Shown here: one piece after another, positions 1 through 7,222 of the stretch | Numbering within the stretch: position 1 is the stretch's first letter | Layout of the letters: every line of letters begins with the position of its first letter | Assembly: GCA_005800865.1 (NCBI GenBank) | Contig: SYEI01000347.1 | Coordinates: 1 to 8,930 of the forward strand | DNA: 8,930 bases | From: Bacteroidota bacterium | GTDB taxonomy: Bacteria > Bacteroidota > Bacteroidia > B-17B0 > Aurantibacillaceae | Direction of reading: 5' to 3' | Notes under the pieces: generated by a model | Told to the model about the DNA's origin: nothing | What the model saw: the letters and a program-made list of their open reading frames with translations, nothing else | Database searches by the model: none | Made by a program: the position numbers and the translations under genes

Positions 1-369
1 GATTTTTCAGCTGTTAAAGGTAAATCATTAAATGATCCAGCAGTTTACAAACAGTTTTTAGATATTGGTGGTAATATGTGCGCCGAAGGTATGGTGTTTA
101 AAATTCAAATTGCCGCCTATCAACATCCCGAAAATTATAAATACGGGCATTTAAAACAATTTGGTAAACCAGAAGAAATTAAATACCCTGATGGCATTAC
201 ACGTTTTACTCAATTAAGTTTTGCAACTATTAAAGAGGCTGAGGTTGCTCGCCAAAAAATAATCGCAAAAGGACAAAAAGATGCTTGGATAACAGTGTTT
301 ATTGATGGTAAACGCTTTACATTAGAAGAACTTATTTTAGTTAACTTTAACGGAAAAGCCATAAACTAA
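1..369 (+). CDS. C-terminal part of a SPOR-like domain protein (5' end outside window)
   Basis: The frame is open from the first base, so this is the last 122 residues of a longer protein; the internal ATGs at 76 and 109 are unlikely to be the start. The segment beginning around GMVFKIQIAAY, continuing through LKQFGKPEEIKYPDGITRF and the helix TIKEAEVARQKIIAKG, and ending in DAWITVFIDGKRF, has the beta-alpha-beta pattern of a SPOR-like domain. In Bacteroidota this kind of domain often ends large envelope proteins (for example PD40/OmpA-type or other multidomain periplasmic proteins), where SPOR domains are associated with peptidoglycan binding. The parent family cannot be named because the N-terminal part is missing. 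A strong terminator lies 22 nt after the stop, so this gene ends its transcription unit. Domain assignment is by pattern recognition; function is inference. Confidence 0.75.
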   Translation, partial: DFSAVKGKSLNDPAVYKQFLDIGGNMCAEGMVFKIQIAAYQHPENYKYGHLKQFGKPEEIKYPDGITRFTQLSFATIKEAEVARQKIIAKGQKDAWITVFIDGKRFTLEELILVNFNGKAIN

Positions 370-391
370 AGATTAAAGTATTTATTATTTT

Positions 392-423
392 AAAGCGTGC
401 ATTTTAAATGCACGCTTTTTTTT
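392..423 (+). terminator. Strong intrinsic terminator after the SPOR-like gene
   Basis: Bases 392-404 are perfectly complementary to 406-418, giving up to a 13-bp stem with the core GCGTGCA/TGCACGC (practically a 10-bp stem with a small AT loop). It is followed directly by a run of eight T (416-423). This is a textbook Rho-independent terminator, 22 nt downstream of the stop codon at 367-369. Confidence 0.9.
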
Positions 424-473
424 ATGTTAAAAATATACAGTAAGCGTTAAGGATGTTTAAAATCACCAGATGC

Positions 474-507
474 TTTGTGCGAATCAATTTTTGCTGATGT
501 AACTTTG
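474..507 (+). promoter_or_regulatory. Candidate Bacteroidota promoter for the 64-aa gene
   Basis: TAACTTTG at 500-507 is an exact match to the Bacteroidota sigma-ABfr -7 consensus TAnnTTTG. A TTTG at 474-477 could be the -33 element, with a spacer of 22 nt, slightly longer than the usual 19-21. The predicted start point would fall near 514, giving a leader of about 13 nt before the ATG at 528. The element follows the upstream terminator, as expected for an independent transcription unit. Prediction from sequence only. Confidence 0.5.
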
Positions 508-527
508 TAGAAGAAAAATAATAAACC

Positions 528-722
528 ATGAATGATATAGACTGGGAAAACATAGAAGCTTTAGAAACCATTGCTAATCAATGTATCTATAAAGGAAAAG
601 AAGTAGGACAGGCTAGAGCTGCCTTAAAAGCTATTTATGGATACAATGTTACTTACGAAGACGAATTAGATGAAGATTGTGAGACTATAAATAAGCCTAA
701 AGAAAAGAAAGGGCTTTTTTGA
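528..722 (+). CDS. Small acidic protein of unknown function (64 aa)
   Basis: A 64-residue protein that I do not recognise. Residues 1-38 look helical (MNDIDWENIEALETIANQ, then GQARAALKAIYG), residues 44-52 are an acidic stretch (EDELDEDCE), and the end is lysine-rich (KPKEKKGLF). There is no signal peptide or membrane segment, so it is probably cytosolic. It has two cysteines (19 and 51) and no recognisable metal-binding motif. Support for a real gene comes from context: it lies between a terminator (392-423) and a hairpin (727-760), and has a consensus-like promoter ending 20 nt before its ATG. No Shine-Dalgarno sequence is obvious, which is normal for the phylum. It is monocistronic and convergent with dnaN. 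Function unknown. Confidence 0.7.
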   Translation: MNDIDWENIEALETIANQCIYKGKEVGQARAALKAIYGYNVTYEDELDEDCETINKPKEKKGLF

Positions 723-726
723 TCAT

Positions 727-760
727 AAAAAAAGCGCCTACTAATTAGCAGACGCTTTTG
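727..760. terminator. Bidirectional terminator between the 64-aa gene and dnaN
   Basis: AAAAGCG (730-736) pairs with CGCTTTT (753-759). After a C/A mismatch, two more base pairs and another mismatch, the centre is the palindrome CTAATTAG (741-748). On the minus strand the hairpin lies 19 nt past the dnaN stop and is followed by a run of seven T, a good intrinsic terminator. On the plus strand the tail is weaker (TTTTGTATTTT), but the hairpin begins only 7 nt after the stop of the small gene. It therefore probably serves both convergent genes. Confidence 0.75.
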
Positions 761-778
761 TATTTTATAAAATATAAA

Positions 779-1900
779 TTAGTTATTCAACATCACTGGC
801 ATTACTAACATCAACACGTCTTCAGCAGGGTTTGCTTTTTGTGTTGGTACAATAATACCTGCGCGGTTAGGCGCACTCATTTCTATTGTAATTTCATCGC
901 TTTCTAAATTGGTTAACATTTCTAACACAAATTTAGAGTTGAATCCAATTTCCATATCTTCGCCAATATAAGTGCACATCAATGTTTCGTGTCCTTCGTT
1001 TGCAAAATCTAAATCTTCTGCCGAAATAGTTAATTGGCTTCCAGCAATTTTTAAACGAATTTGATGAGTGGCTTTATTAGCAAATACACTCACACGACGA
1101 ATTGCTCCTAAAAATGCAGGACGATCTACCGTTAATTTATTTGGGTTTTGTTTAGGAATTACTGCTTCGTAGTTAGGATATTTTCCATCAATTAAACGAC
1201 ACACTAAGTTAATATGTCCGAAACTAAAGTAAGCGTTTGTTTTATTGAATTCTACTTTCACTGCATCATCAATACCAGCCAATAAATTCTTTAAAACGTT
1301 TAATGGTTTCTTAGGCATAATAAAAGAGGCAGAAGCTCCAGCTTTAGCATCGTTACGCGTGTAACGAACTAATTTATGAGCATCCGTAGCTACAAAAATA
1401 GAGTTCTCATCTGTAAACTGACAAAACACTCCACTCATTACTGGTCTTAAATCGTCGTTACCAGTAGCAAAAATTGTTTTGTTAATTGCATTTCCTAGTA
1501 CATCGCTTTTAATGATAACAGAGGTTGCTGAATCTACTTTTGGTAATTTTGGGTATTCATCACCATTATGTCCTGTTAAGGTATAGTCACCAGTTTCTGT
1601 TTTTAGTTTTGCACTAAATTTTTTATTATCAATGATAAACGAAATTGGTTGCTCTGGTAAATTGCTTAATGCTTCTAATAAAGTTTTTGCTGGAATTGCT
1701 AAGCTACCGTTTTCTGATGAATCAACTTTTATGCTAGTAGTAATAGTTGTTTCCATATCGCTAGCAAAAAGCGTTAAGTTGCCATTATTAAGCTCAAATA
1801 AAAAACAATCTAAAATAGGAATTGTATTACTTGAGTTTAATACTCCGCTGATAGATTTTAAATGTTTTAATAAGGTTGATGATGATACTACAAAGTTCAT
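779..1900 (-). CDS. dnaN: DNA polymerase III subunit beta (sliding clamp)
   Basis: DnaN forms the ring-shaped dimeric clamp that holds DNA polymerase III on DNA and recruits other replication and repair proteins. The 373-residue length matches the family (about 365-380). Family landmarks: TIPILDCFLF near 26-35, AIPAKTLLEAL at 68-77, DLRPVMSGV at 150-158, ATDAHKLV at 171-178, DGKYPNYEAVIP at 238-249, and the C-terminal VMPVMLNN (366-373), equivalent to the VMPMRL end that forms part of the protein-binding pocket. All three clamp domains appear intact. The start is supported by the typical MNFVVSSSTLLKHL N-terminus. It is the last gene on the minus strand after gldF, gldG and the DUF4340 gene, 89 nt downstream of the latter, and not beside dnaA. 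A candidate promoter precedes it and a terminator follows it. Confidence 0.97.
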   Translation of the reverse strand: MNFVVSSSTLLKHLKSISGVLNSSNTIPILDCFLFELNNGNLTLFASDMETTITTSIKVDSSENGSLAIPAKTLLEALSNLPEQPISFIIDNKKFSAKLKTETGDYTLTGHNGDEYPKLPKVDSATSVIIKSDVLGNAINKTIFATGNDDLRPVMSGVFCQFTDENSIFVATDAHKLVRYTRNDAKAGASASFIMPKKPLNVLKNLLAGIDDAVKVEFNKTNAYFSFGHINLVCRLIDGKYPNYEAVIPKQNPNKLTVDRPAFLGAIRRVSVFANKATHQIRLKIAGSQLTISAEDLDFANEGHETLMCTYIGEDMEIGFNSKFVLEMLTNLESDEITIEMSAPNRAGIIVPTQKANPAEDVLMLVMPVMLNN

Positions 1901-1922
1901 ATATGGCTAGTTTTTAATCAAC

Positions 1923-1930
1923 CAAATTTA
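1923..1930 (-). promoter_or_regulatory. Candidate -7 promoter element of dnaN
   Basis: On the minus strand this reads TAAATTTG, an exact match to the Bacteroidota -7 consensus TAnnTTTG, ending 22 nt before the dnaN ATG. The start point would lie about 15 nt before the ATG. No clear TTTG -33 element is present at the usual spacing. The 89-nt gap also holds no convincing terminator for the upstream gene, so read-through from the gldF unit remains possible. Confidence 0.4.
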
Positions 1931-1989
1931 ACGATATGAAAACTGTAACTAGGTTTAAAACAGATGTATTTATAAACTACTTTTTAACA

Positions 1990-3012
1990 TTATTTCCTAG
2001 GAGAAAAGTAGGTGTAAGTCTGCAAAATTTTACCAAAAACATAAAATTGAGCAATTCCATAATCTTTTTTATTGTTATATCTCACGTACAATTCATCAGG
2101 ATCGTAGGTGTAGTTTTTGTTGTATTCTTCGTTTTTTGCTGCGTTCGAATATTTATGAAAAAACTCGCAAACATTTGTACCATTATTTCTATCTGTAATT
2201 GTTAAGGTGGCGAATGGAATTGCAGATTTTGATAAAGAATCTACTAAAGGATTTTTTTTATCTAATACAATTTCGCAATTCACATTTTGAAAATAAGCAA
2301 TGTATTGTTTCATTTTTCCTTCTTCAAATGGTTGATTGCCTTTACTAGTTTTTAATCCAAAACGCTGCATACTGTACAAATCAACGACAAAGGATGAGTC
2401 TGGAATTTCGTGTAATTCTAATTTTATTTGTTTAATTTGAGGAGGACGGTAGTTAATTAATAAACGATCTCTCCAATCAATTTCATTTGTATTGTAACGC
2501 GTTGATAAAAAGCCGTCGAAGCCAGGAATATGCGTAATAAAAGGTTCTTCATAGTTTTCGCCAGTTTCTATATTGGTTAAAAGCATATAAGTTCCAGTAT
2601 GGTCTTGGGTATTATTTCCCACATAATATTGTTTTACTTTTTTGCCTTTACTATATATTTCTATTTTGGTAGATTTTGCCGCTAAAACTTTTATGACATT
2701 GACTTTACCTTGTTTAGATACAGGAGATTTAACTTCAACCGATTTAATGGTGTATAACAAAACTTCAATAACATCTGGTCTTACATGAAATTTTCCATCC
2801 AATACCCATCCACTTTTTGTTCGCTCTACCAAAACTTGCTTCCCATCTTTATCCGCTAAAAATATTTTATCAATAGCTGCTGTATCTTTAAATTTAAAGT
2901 CACTCGCTTCTTTGTCTAGTGTTGAGGTAGTTCCTTTTGTTTTGTATATATATATTGATATTCCTGAAAGAGCAATAAGAATGGCAAGAATGGCAATGGT
3001 TGATTTTTTCAT
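1990..3012 (-). CDS. DUF4340 domain-containing membrane-anchored protein
   Basis: A 340-residue protein with a short basic N-terminus and one hydrophobic segment (about residues 5-23), followed by a soluble, probably periplasmic domain; I see no lipobox. The body matches the DUF4340 family as I know it: repeated strands of the type AIDKIFLADKDGKQVLVER and GWVLDGKFHVRPDVIEVLL, the segment YYVGNNTQDHTGTYMLL (129-145), and EEPFITHIPGFDGFLSTRY with WRDR (155-183). DUF4340 proteins commonly sit next to GldF/GldG-type ABC transporter genes, and this gene starts 16 nt after gldG. It may therefore be a third, accessory component of that complex; its molecular function is unknown. The role is inferred from context; the family call is fairly secure. 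Confidence 0.85.
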   Translation of the reverse strand: MKKSTIAILAILIALSGISIYIYKTKGTTSTLDKEASDFKFKDTAAIDKIFLADKDGKQVLVERTKSGWVLDGKFHVRPDVIEVLLYTIKSVEVKSPVSKQGKVNVIKVLAAKSTKIEIYSKGKKVKQYYVGNNTQDHTGTYMLLTNIETGENYEEPFITHIPGFDGFLSTRYNTNEIDWRDRLLINYRPPQIKQIKLELHEIPDSSFVVDLYSMQRFGLKTSKGNQPFEEGKMKQYIAYFQNVNCEIVLDKKNPLVDSLSKSAIPFATLTITDRNNGTNVCEFFHKYSNAAKNEEYNKNYTYDPDELYVRYNNKKDYGIAQFYVFGKILQTYTYFSPRK

Positions 3013-3028
3013 AAAAAGAGATTTGAAT

Positions 3029-4729
3029 TTATTTGCTGTATTTTTTCTTGCGGATGTAAAACTGAATGATGCCGAAACAGATAATAATTAGTAATGGTAA
3101 ACCAACATTGGTTAGTTTCCATTTTGAAACTTGAGTAGCTATTTTCTTTTTATCTAACAATCTCAGTTTCACTTCTCGTGAGCGCAAGTTTAGTAAACTT
3201 TCATCATCTAATAAATAATTCATACAGTTTAATAAAAATGTTTTATTGGCAAATTGTTGATTTGAATATCTATCGAAACCAACAGGATAAATCATCCCTG
3301 TATTTATATTAAATTCGTTTTTAGCAATATCTCCATCCGTTACCACAATCATTTTTGTTGGAACACTTTTATCTTTAAAATTAAAAATACTGTCTTCTAA
3401 AATAGCTCTGGTAATGCGGTTTTTGTAATTCGATTCAAAACTACCTTCTAACAAACAAGCTACATTTTGAAAAGAGTTTTTAAACTGACTTTCTTGTGGT
3501 TTTAATTTTACTTGAGCAGCTAATATCCTAGCAGGAGTTGGTAAAGTTTTGGTATATCTTGAGGTTTGCAATAAAATAGTTTTGGTAACATCTTTTGCGA
3601 AAACTGTATCCAATGTCCCGATATATTCTGTGCGAATTAAATCTAAATTTTTTACGATGGGATGATTAGCAGCTGGTAAAATTAATGGATAGTAATTCCA
3701 TGGGAAAGGTTTAAAATCAGGTTGACCTTTTTTTATCCCAACATTTACTGGAACTTGCGCGCATTGTAAATCCTGAACCAAAACTTGATTTAATCTTACA
3801 CCATACTTAAATAAAATATCATCTAAGTTTAATTCGTTTTTAAAACCTAACGAAAAACCTCTTGTGGTTAACGTATCTCGGTTTACATAAATAGGATCAA
3901 TTAGCCACAATGCTTTACCCCCATGCATGATAAATTGGTCGATGATGAATTTATCTTTTTCATCAAACATTGAGTCAGGCTGTGCAATAACGATAGCGTC
4001 AGCTCCTTTTAAAGCGTATAGTTTGTGATTAATATTTACTCGGGATACATTATAATACTCAGTTAAAGAACGCATAAAATCAGCGCCTCTGATCGTATCT
4101 AACTCACCGTGACCTTCAACAAATAATACTTCAGGTTTTTTAAGTAAAGTTGTTTTGCGGATAGAGTTAGTTAAACCATACTCTAGTTCTTGAACTGAAA
4201 TATTAATGTTTTGTTCTTCAGATTGAGCAGATAATTGACGCTTAAATATTTGCCAAACAGATTCTTTGCCTTTATAGGTAACAATAGCTCCAGGCCAAAT
4301 TAATGTTTCAGAAACTTTTTGGTTACTACGGTCAACAATTTGTTCAGGCATGATGCCTTTATCAAATAATTGTTTTTCAATTTTATCGGTCTCTTCCTTA
4401 TTGGGATTATCTAAAGGATTAATTAATTCGTATTGTAAATTATCATTCGAATAGGCTCTAAACTCATCTAATATTTCTTTTGTTTCGTTTTTTAAACGGG
4501 TGAAATTTGGATTGAAATCGCCTTGTAAATAAACTTTGATATAAACAACATCATCTAACTTCTTTAATAATTCTTTGGTAGATTCTGAGAGTGTATAACG
4601 TTTTTCGGTTGTTAAATCAAAACGTTTAAATACAAAAGAAGCTACAAAGTTGATAAGAAATAGAATGGCAATCACCACTAAAACCATGGTGATATCTCTT
4701 TGTTTGCGTATAGATTTTTTCTGTGTCAT
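3029..4729 (-). CDS. gldG: GldG: gliding-motility-associated ABC transporter auxiliary/substrate-binding protein
   Basis: 566 residues, with an N-terminal membrane segment (about 14-35) and a C-terminal one (about 541-559) followed by a basic tail (RKKKYSK), which places the large middle domain outside the inner membrane. The N-terminal region RFDLTTEKRYTLSESTKELL (36-55), the segment VVYIKVYLQGDFNPNFTRLKN (61-81), and VLFVEGHGELD (201-211) are hallmarks of the ABC-type auxiliary domain of GldG. In Flavobacterium, GldA (ATPase), GldF (permease) and GldG were described as an ABC transporter needed for gliding, but homologues also occur in non-gliding Bacteroidota, so the substrate here is unknown. 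The ATG lies one base after the gldF stop (TAA-T-ATG), implying translational coupling. No ATPase gene is visible nearby. Confidence 0.92.
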   Translation of the reverse strand: MTQKKSIRKQRDITMVLVVIAILFLINFVASFVFKRFDLTTEKRYTLSESTKELLKKLDDVVYIKVYLQGDFNPNFTRLKNETKEILDEFRAYSNDNLQYELINPLDNPNKEETDKIEKQLFDKGIMPEQIVDRSNQKVSETLIWPGAIVTYKGKESVWQIFKRQLSAQSEEQNINISVQELEYGLTNSIRKTTLLKKPEVLFVEGHGELDTIRGADFMRSLTEYYNVSRVNINHKLYALKGADAIVIAQPDSMFDEKDKFIIDQFIMHGGKALWLIDPIYVNRDTLTTRGFSLGFKNELNLDDILFKYGVRLNQVLVQDLQCAQVPVNVGIKKGQPDFKPFPWNYYPLILPAANHPIVKNLDLIRTEYIGTLDTVFAKDVTKTILLQTSRYTKTLPTPARILAAQVKLKPQESQFKNSFQNVACLLEGSFESNYKNRITRAILEDSIFNFKDKSVPTKMIVVTDGDIAKNEFNINTGMIYPVGFDRYSNQQFANKTFLLNCMNYLLDDESLLNLRSREVKLRLLDKKKIATQVSKWKLTNVGLPLLIIICFGIIQFYIRKKKYSK

Positions 4730-4730
4730 A

Positions 4731-5471
4731 TTACCACTTCCTGCTTTCTAAAACTAGTTTGGATAATAAATTAAAAAAGGCAATTAAGGTCACAAAATAA
4801 ACCACATCGCGTGTATCAATTACTCCGCGACTCATACTTACATAATGCGCATTCATTCCTAAACCTTTTACAATTGCATCGTATTTGCCAAATATACCTG
4901 AAGCTGAAATGAAATCGAAGCCGATATAAGTAATAAAACATAATAGTAAAGCCATAATAAAGGCAATCACTTGATTTTCGGAAATAGCAGATGCAAAAGT
5001 ACCAACCGCTACAAAGCCCGCACCTAAAAATAATAAACCAATATACGAGCCCCACATGCCACCAGTATCAATATTACCTTTTGGCGCACCTAATTGATGT
5101 ACCGAATAATAATATATTAAAGTTGGAAGCAATGATACAATTACCAAAACTACGCCAGCAAAATATTTTGCTAATACAATTTGTAATTCGGTTAAAGGTC
5201 GCGTTAATAGTAATTCAATGGTTCCAGTTTTCTTTTCTTCCGAAAAGCTACGCATGGTAATTGCTGGAATTAAAAACAAATACACCCAAGGCGCTAAAAT
5301 AAATAAGGGGTCAATATTGGCAAAGCCATTTTCTAAAACATTTGAGCCAGCACTTTCGGTTGGCACTAACCACATAAAAGTACCAATGCCTGTGATAAAA
5401 ACTCCTATAGCAATATAGCCAATCAGTGAGCTTAAAAAACTTCGTATTTCTTTAATTAATAAGGTAAACAT
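4731..5471 (-). CDS. gldF: GldF: ABC-2 type permease of the GldAFG-like transporter
   Basis: 246 residues with six hydrophobic segments (about 15-36, 54-74, 100-124, 142-162, 165-187, 223-240), the usual size and topology for an ABC-2 family permease. The N-terminus MFTLLIKEIRSFLSSLIGYI and the cytoplasmic segment MRSFSEEKKTGTIELLLTRPL (73-93) are characteristic of GldF and related permeases; the latter probably includes the coupling helix that contacts the ATPase. It is the first gene of the minus-strand unit and its stop is one base from the gldG start. It should form the membrane channel with GldG; the ATPase must be encoded elsewhere. The start is secure because the family begins with this short amphipathic helix. 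Confidence 0.93.
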   Translation of the reverse strand: MFTLLIKEIRSFLSSLIGYIAIGVFITGIGTFMWLVPTESAGSNVLENGFANIDPLFILAPWVYLFLIPAITMRSFSEEKKTGTIELLLTRPLTELQIVLAKYFAGVVLVIVSLLPTLIYYYSVHQLGAPKGNIDTGGMWGSYIGLLFLGAGFVAVGTFASAISENQVIAFIMALLLCFITYIGFDFISASGIFGKYDAIVKGLGMNAHYVSMSRGVIDTRDVVYFVTLIAFFNLLSKLVLESRKW

Positions 5472-5478
5472 ACAAAAA

Positions 5479-5486
5479 CAAAAATA
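5479..5486 (-). promoter_or_regulatory. Possible -7 element of the gldF unit
   Basis: The minus strand reads TATTTTTG, fitting TAnnTTTG, ending 7 nt before the gldF ATG. Transcription would then begin at or almost at the start codon (a very short or absent leader). No -33 TTTG is seen at proper spacing and the region is very AT-rich, so a chance match is quite possible. The 91-nt divergent region must hold a promoter for gldF somewhere. Confidence 0.25.
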
Positions 5487-5541
5487 GCAATAGATTTTGA
5501 AAATATACTATTATCTTATACTAACTCGATTTTTTTTAATG

Positions 5542-5549
5542 TAATTTAG
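5542..5549 (+). promoter_or_regulatory. Possible -7 element of the PAP2-like/SDR/CapA unit
   Basis: TAATTTAG matches TAnnTTTG with one mismatch and ends 13 nt before the ATG at 5563. No matching -33 element is visible. It is in the right place for the plus-strand unit that diverges from gldF. Weak prediction. Confidence 0.2.
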
Positions 5550-5562
5550 CATTCTCTTAAAC

Positions 5563-6194
5563 ATGATTAAAACGGCTAAAATTATTTCTCATCTGTTTCA
5601 TCCATTATTAATGGCTACTTACGGTTGTTTAATTGTTTTTTTGGCTTAACAGATACCATTTATTTTATCTTCACCCCTTTTAAATTAAAGCTGGTTTTAA
5701 CCTTCACTATTTTTTCTTTTACCTTTTTATTGCCAGTTTTAAATTTGCTGATTTTATATAAATTAGGATATGTTTCTTCTTTAAGGATTGAAAATAGAAG
5801 AGAAAGAACCTTTCCATTATTAATGACTTCCTTATGCTATTTTGGATTGTTTTATATGATTTATGATTTCAATATTTGGCCTGCTATTAAACTATTTATT
5901 TTAGGCGGAGGCTTATGCATTTTTTTTGCAGCAATTGTTACTTTATGGTGGCAAATTAGTGCGCACATGATAGGTATTGGCGGCTTAATTGGTGCTTTAT
6001 TAGCTATTTGTTATTTTATGCAGATGCCTATATTATTAGCCATTTGCGCATGCGTTATGCTTGCTGGTTGTATTGGTTTTGCTCGATTGAAGCTTAATGC
6101 ACATACGCCTGCACAAGTATATGTAGGCTTTATTTTTGGCTGTTTGCTTCAATTTTCTTTATTTTTCTTGGCACAAAGCATTACATTTGTTTAG
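5563..6194 (+). pseudogene. PAP2-like polytopic membrane protein, frameshifted after codon 28
   Basis: The N-terminus begins at ATG 5563 (MIKTAKIISHLFHPLLMATY...) and runs into TAA at 5647-5649. The rest of the protein (GLTDTIYFIF... to SITFV) continues one base out of phase and ends at 6192-6194. Adding one T to the T7 run at 5636-5642 joins them into a 210-residue protein with about six membrane segments. The HPLLMATYG start, the NRRERTFPLL loop, the HMIGIGGLIGALL segment and the late NAHTPAQVYVGF motif resemble Bacteroidota membrane proteins related to the PAP2 phosphatase superfamily; HTPAQVYVGF resembles the last PAP2 signature. Catalytic activity is uncertain, as a clear KX6RP motif is not seen. 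The TTG at 5625 could open the second frame but would lose the conserved N-terminus. It is the first gene of a compact plus-strand run, 10 nt before the SDR gene. It may be a decayed gene, a sequencing error, or expressed by slippage. Confidence 0.75.
5636..5643 (+). other. T7 run / T TTT TTG slippery heptamer at the frame break
   Basis: In the reading frame from ATG 5563 the codons here are GTT TTT TTG (5635-5643), so T TTT TTG occupies the X XXY YYZ arrangement of a -1 slippery heptamer. A -1 shift continues into GGC TTA ACA, the frame encoding the rest of the protein, whereas the zero frame stops two codons later. The same run is also a site where transcriptional slippage or a simple indel could occur. 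No strong stimulatory hairpin is apparent just downstream. Confidence 0.5.
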
Positions 6195-6204
6195 TCGATA
6201 AACT

Positions 6205-7218
6205 ATGAACTTAATAACAGGAGCCACAGGATTAGTAGGTGCACATGTTGCTCTGCAACTTTTACAGCAAGGTAAATCGGTGGTTGCTATTAAGAGAGAA
6301 GGAAGTGATTTATCGAAAACTAAAAAATTATTTTCTTACTATACTTCTGATTTCGAGCAGTTATTTAATCAGATAAAATGGGTAGATGCTGATATATCTG
6401 ACATTTATTCAATATTAGATGCTTTAGAAGGCGTTGAAACTGTATATCATTGTGCAGGATTTGTTTCTTTTAATCAAAAACAAAAAAAGCAAATTCACAC
6501 TATCAATACAGAAGGAACAGCAAATGTGGTGAATGCCTGTTTAGAAAAAAAAATAAAAGCCTTATGTTACGTGAGTTCTATTGCTACGCTTCAAAATCCG
6601 GATATTACTAAAAACATTGATGAATCCGTTTATTGGAAATCATCTCCATCAGCCAGCGATTATGCAATTAGTAAATATAATGGTGAACGTGAGGTTTGGC
6701 GTGGAATGGAAGAGGGATTAAATGCCGTAATTGTAAATCCAGGAATTATTTTAGGTCCAGGTTTTTGGTATCAAAGCTCAGGTAAATTAATTGATACGTG
6801 TTACAAAGGAAATCCATTATATACGGAAGGTTCTCGAGCAACCATTGATGCTAAAGATGTAGCGGCTTGTATGATTCAATTAACAGAACAACATCATTTT
6901 GGAAAACGTTTTGTATTAATTGAAAATAATTATTCTTTTAAAGAAATATTATCTGAAACACACAAAGCCTTGGGTAAAAAAGAACCATACATGAATGCTG
7001 GAAAAGGATTACTGGTTTTAGCTAAATGGATGGATAGTTTTAGGTGTATGATTAGTGGCAAAGAACCCATCATTACGAAAGAAACAATTACAGCAGCTTT
7101 AGAAAAAAACACCTTTAGTAATACGCGTGTTAAACAAGCTCTTAATTTTTCATTTACCCCGTTAAAAGAAACTTTAAAATTTGTTTCCACTGCTTTTTTA
7201 AATGACCTTAAAAAATAA
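6205..7218 (+). CDS. NAD(P)-dependent epimerase/dehydratase-like extended SDR protein
   Basis: 337 residues, the normal length for an extended short-chain dehydrogenase. It begins directly with the Rossmann fold: MNLITGATGLVGAHVA contains TGATGLVG (5-12, the TGxxGxxG dinucleotide-binding motif). VDADISD (60-66) is the usual acidic segment after strand three, and YHCAGFVSF (81-89) the loop after strand four. The catalytic set is present: Ser124/Ser125 in YVSSIA and Tyr153xxxLys157 in YAISK, followed by VNPGIILGPG (177-186). The C-terminal part (about 245-330) varies in the family and sets substrate specificity, so I cannot tell whether it acts on a nucleotide sugar, a flavonol-like ketone or a steroid-like compound. 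It is cytosolic. It starts 10 nt after the PAP2-like gene and ends 4 nt before the preferred start of the CapA gene, suggesting one operon. Confidence 0.88.
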   Translation: MNLITGATGLVGAHVALQLLQQGKSVVAIKREGSDLSKTKKLFSYYTSDFEQLFNQIKWVDADISDIYSILDALEGVETVYHCAGFVSFNQKQKKQIHTINTEGTANVVNACLEKKIKALCYVSSIATLQNPDITKNIDESVYWKSSPSASDYAISKYNGEREVWRGMEEGLNAVIVNPGIILGPGFWYQSSGKLIDTCYKGNPLYTEGSRATIDAKDVAACMIQLTEQHHFGKRFVLIENNYSFKEILSETHKALGKKEPYMNAGKGLLVLAKWMDSFRCMISGKEPIITKETITAALEKNTFSNTRVKQALNFSFTPLKETLKFVSTAFLNDLKK

Positions 7219-7222
7219 ATTT

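Noticed and set aside
76..369. A complete 97-aa protein starting at ATG 76
   Set aside because: The frame is open to the window's left edge and residues before the ATG fit the same protein, so it is the end of a longer gene.
1632..2205. Open frames on the plus strand at 1632-1910 and 1936-2205
   Set aside because: They lie opposite dnaN and the DUF4340 gene. Their translations are low-complexity and show no family features, while the minus-strand genes are clear.
4816..5418. Open frames at 4816-5055 (minus), 4991-5260 and 5218-5418 (plus)
   Set aside because: All lie inside gldF, which is intact and well recognised; these are chance frames in AT-rich DNA.
5625..6194. A separate 189-aa gene starting at TTG 5625
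   Set aside because: TTG starts are rare in this phylum. The upstream ATG frame supplies the conserved N-terminus, and one added T joins the two parts perfectly, so this is the tail of a frameshifted gene.
6930..7190. Minus-strand open frame opposite the SDR gene
   Set aside because: It is antisense to the C-terminal part of a well-supported SDR gene and has no signal of its own.
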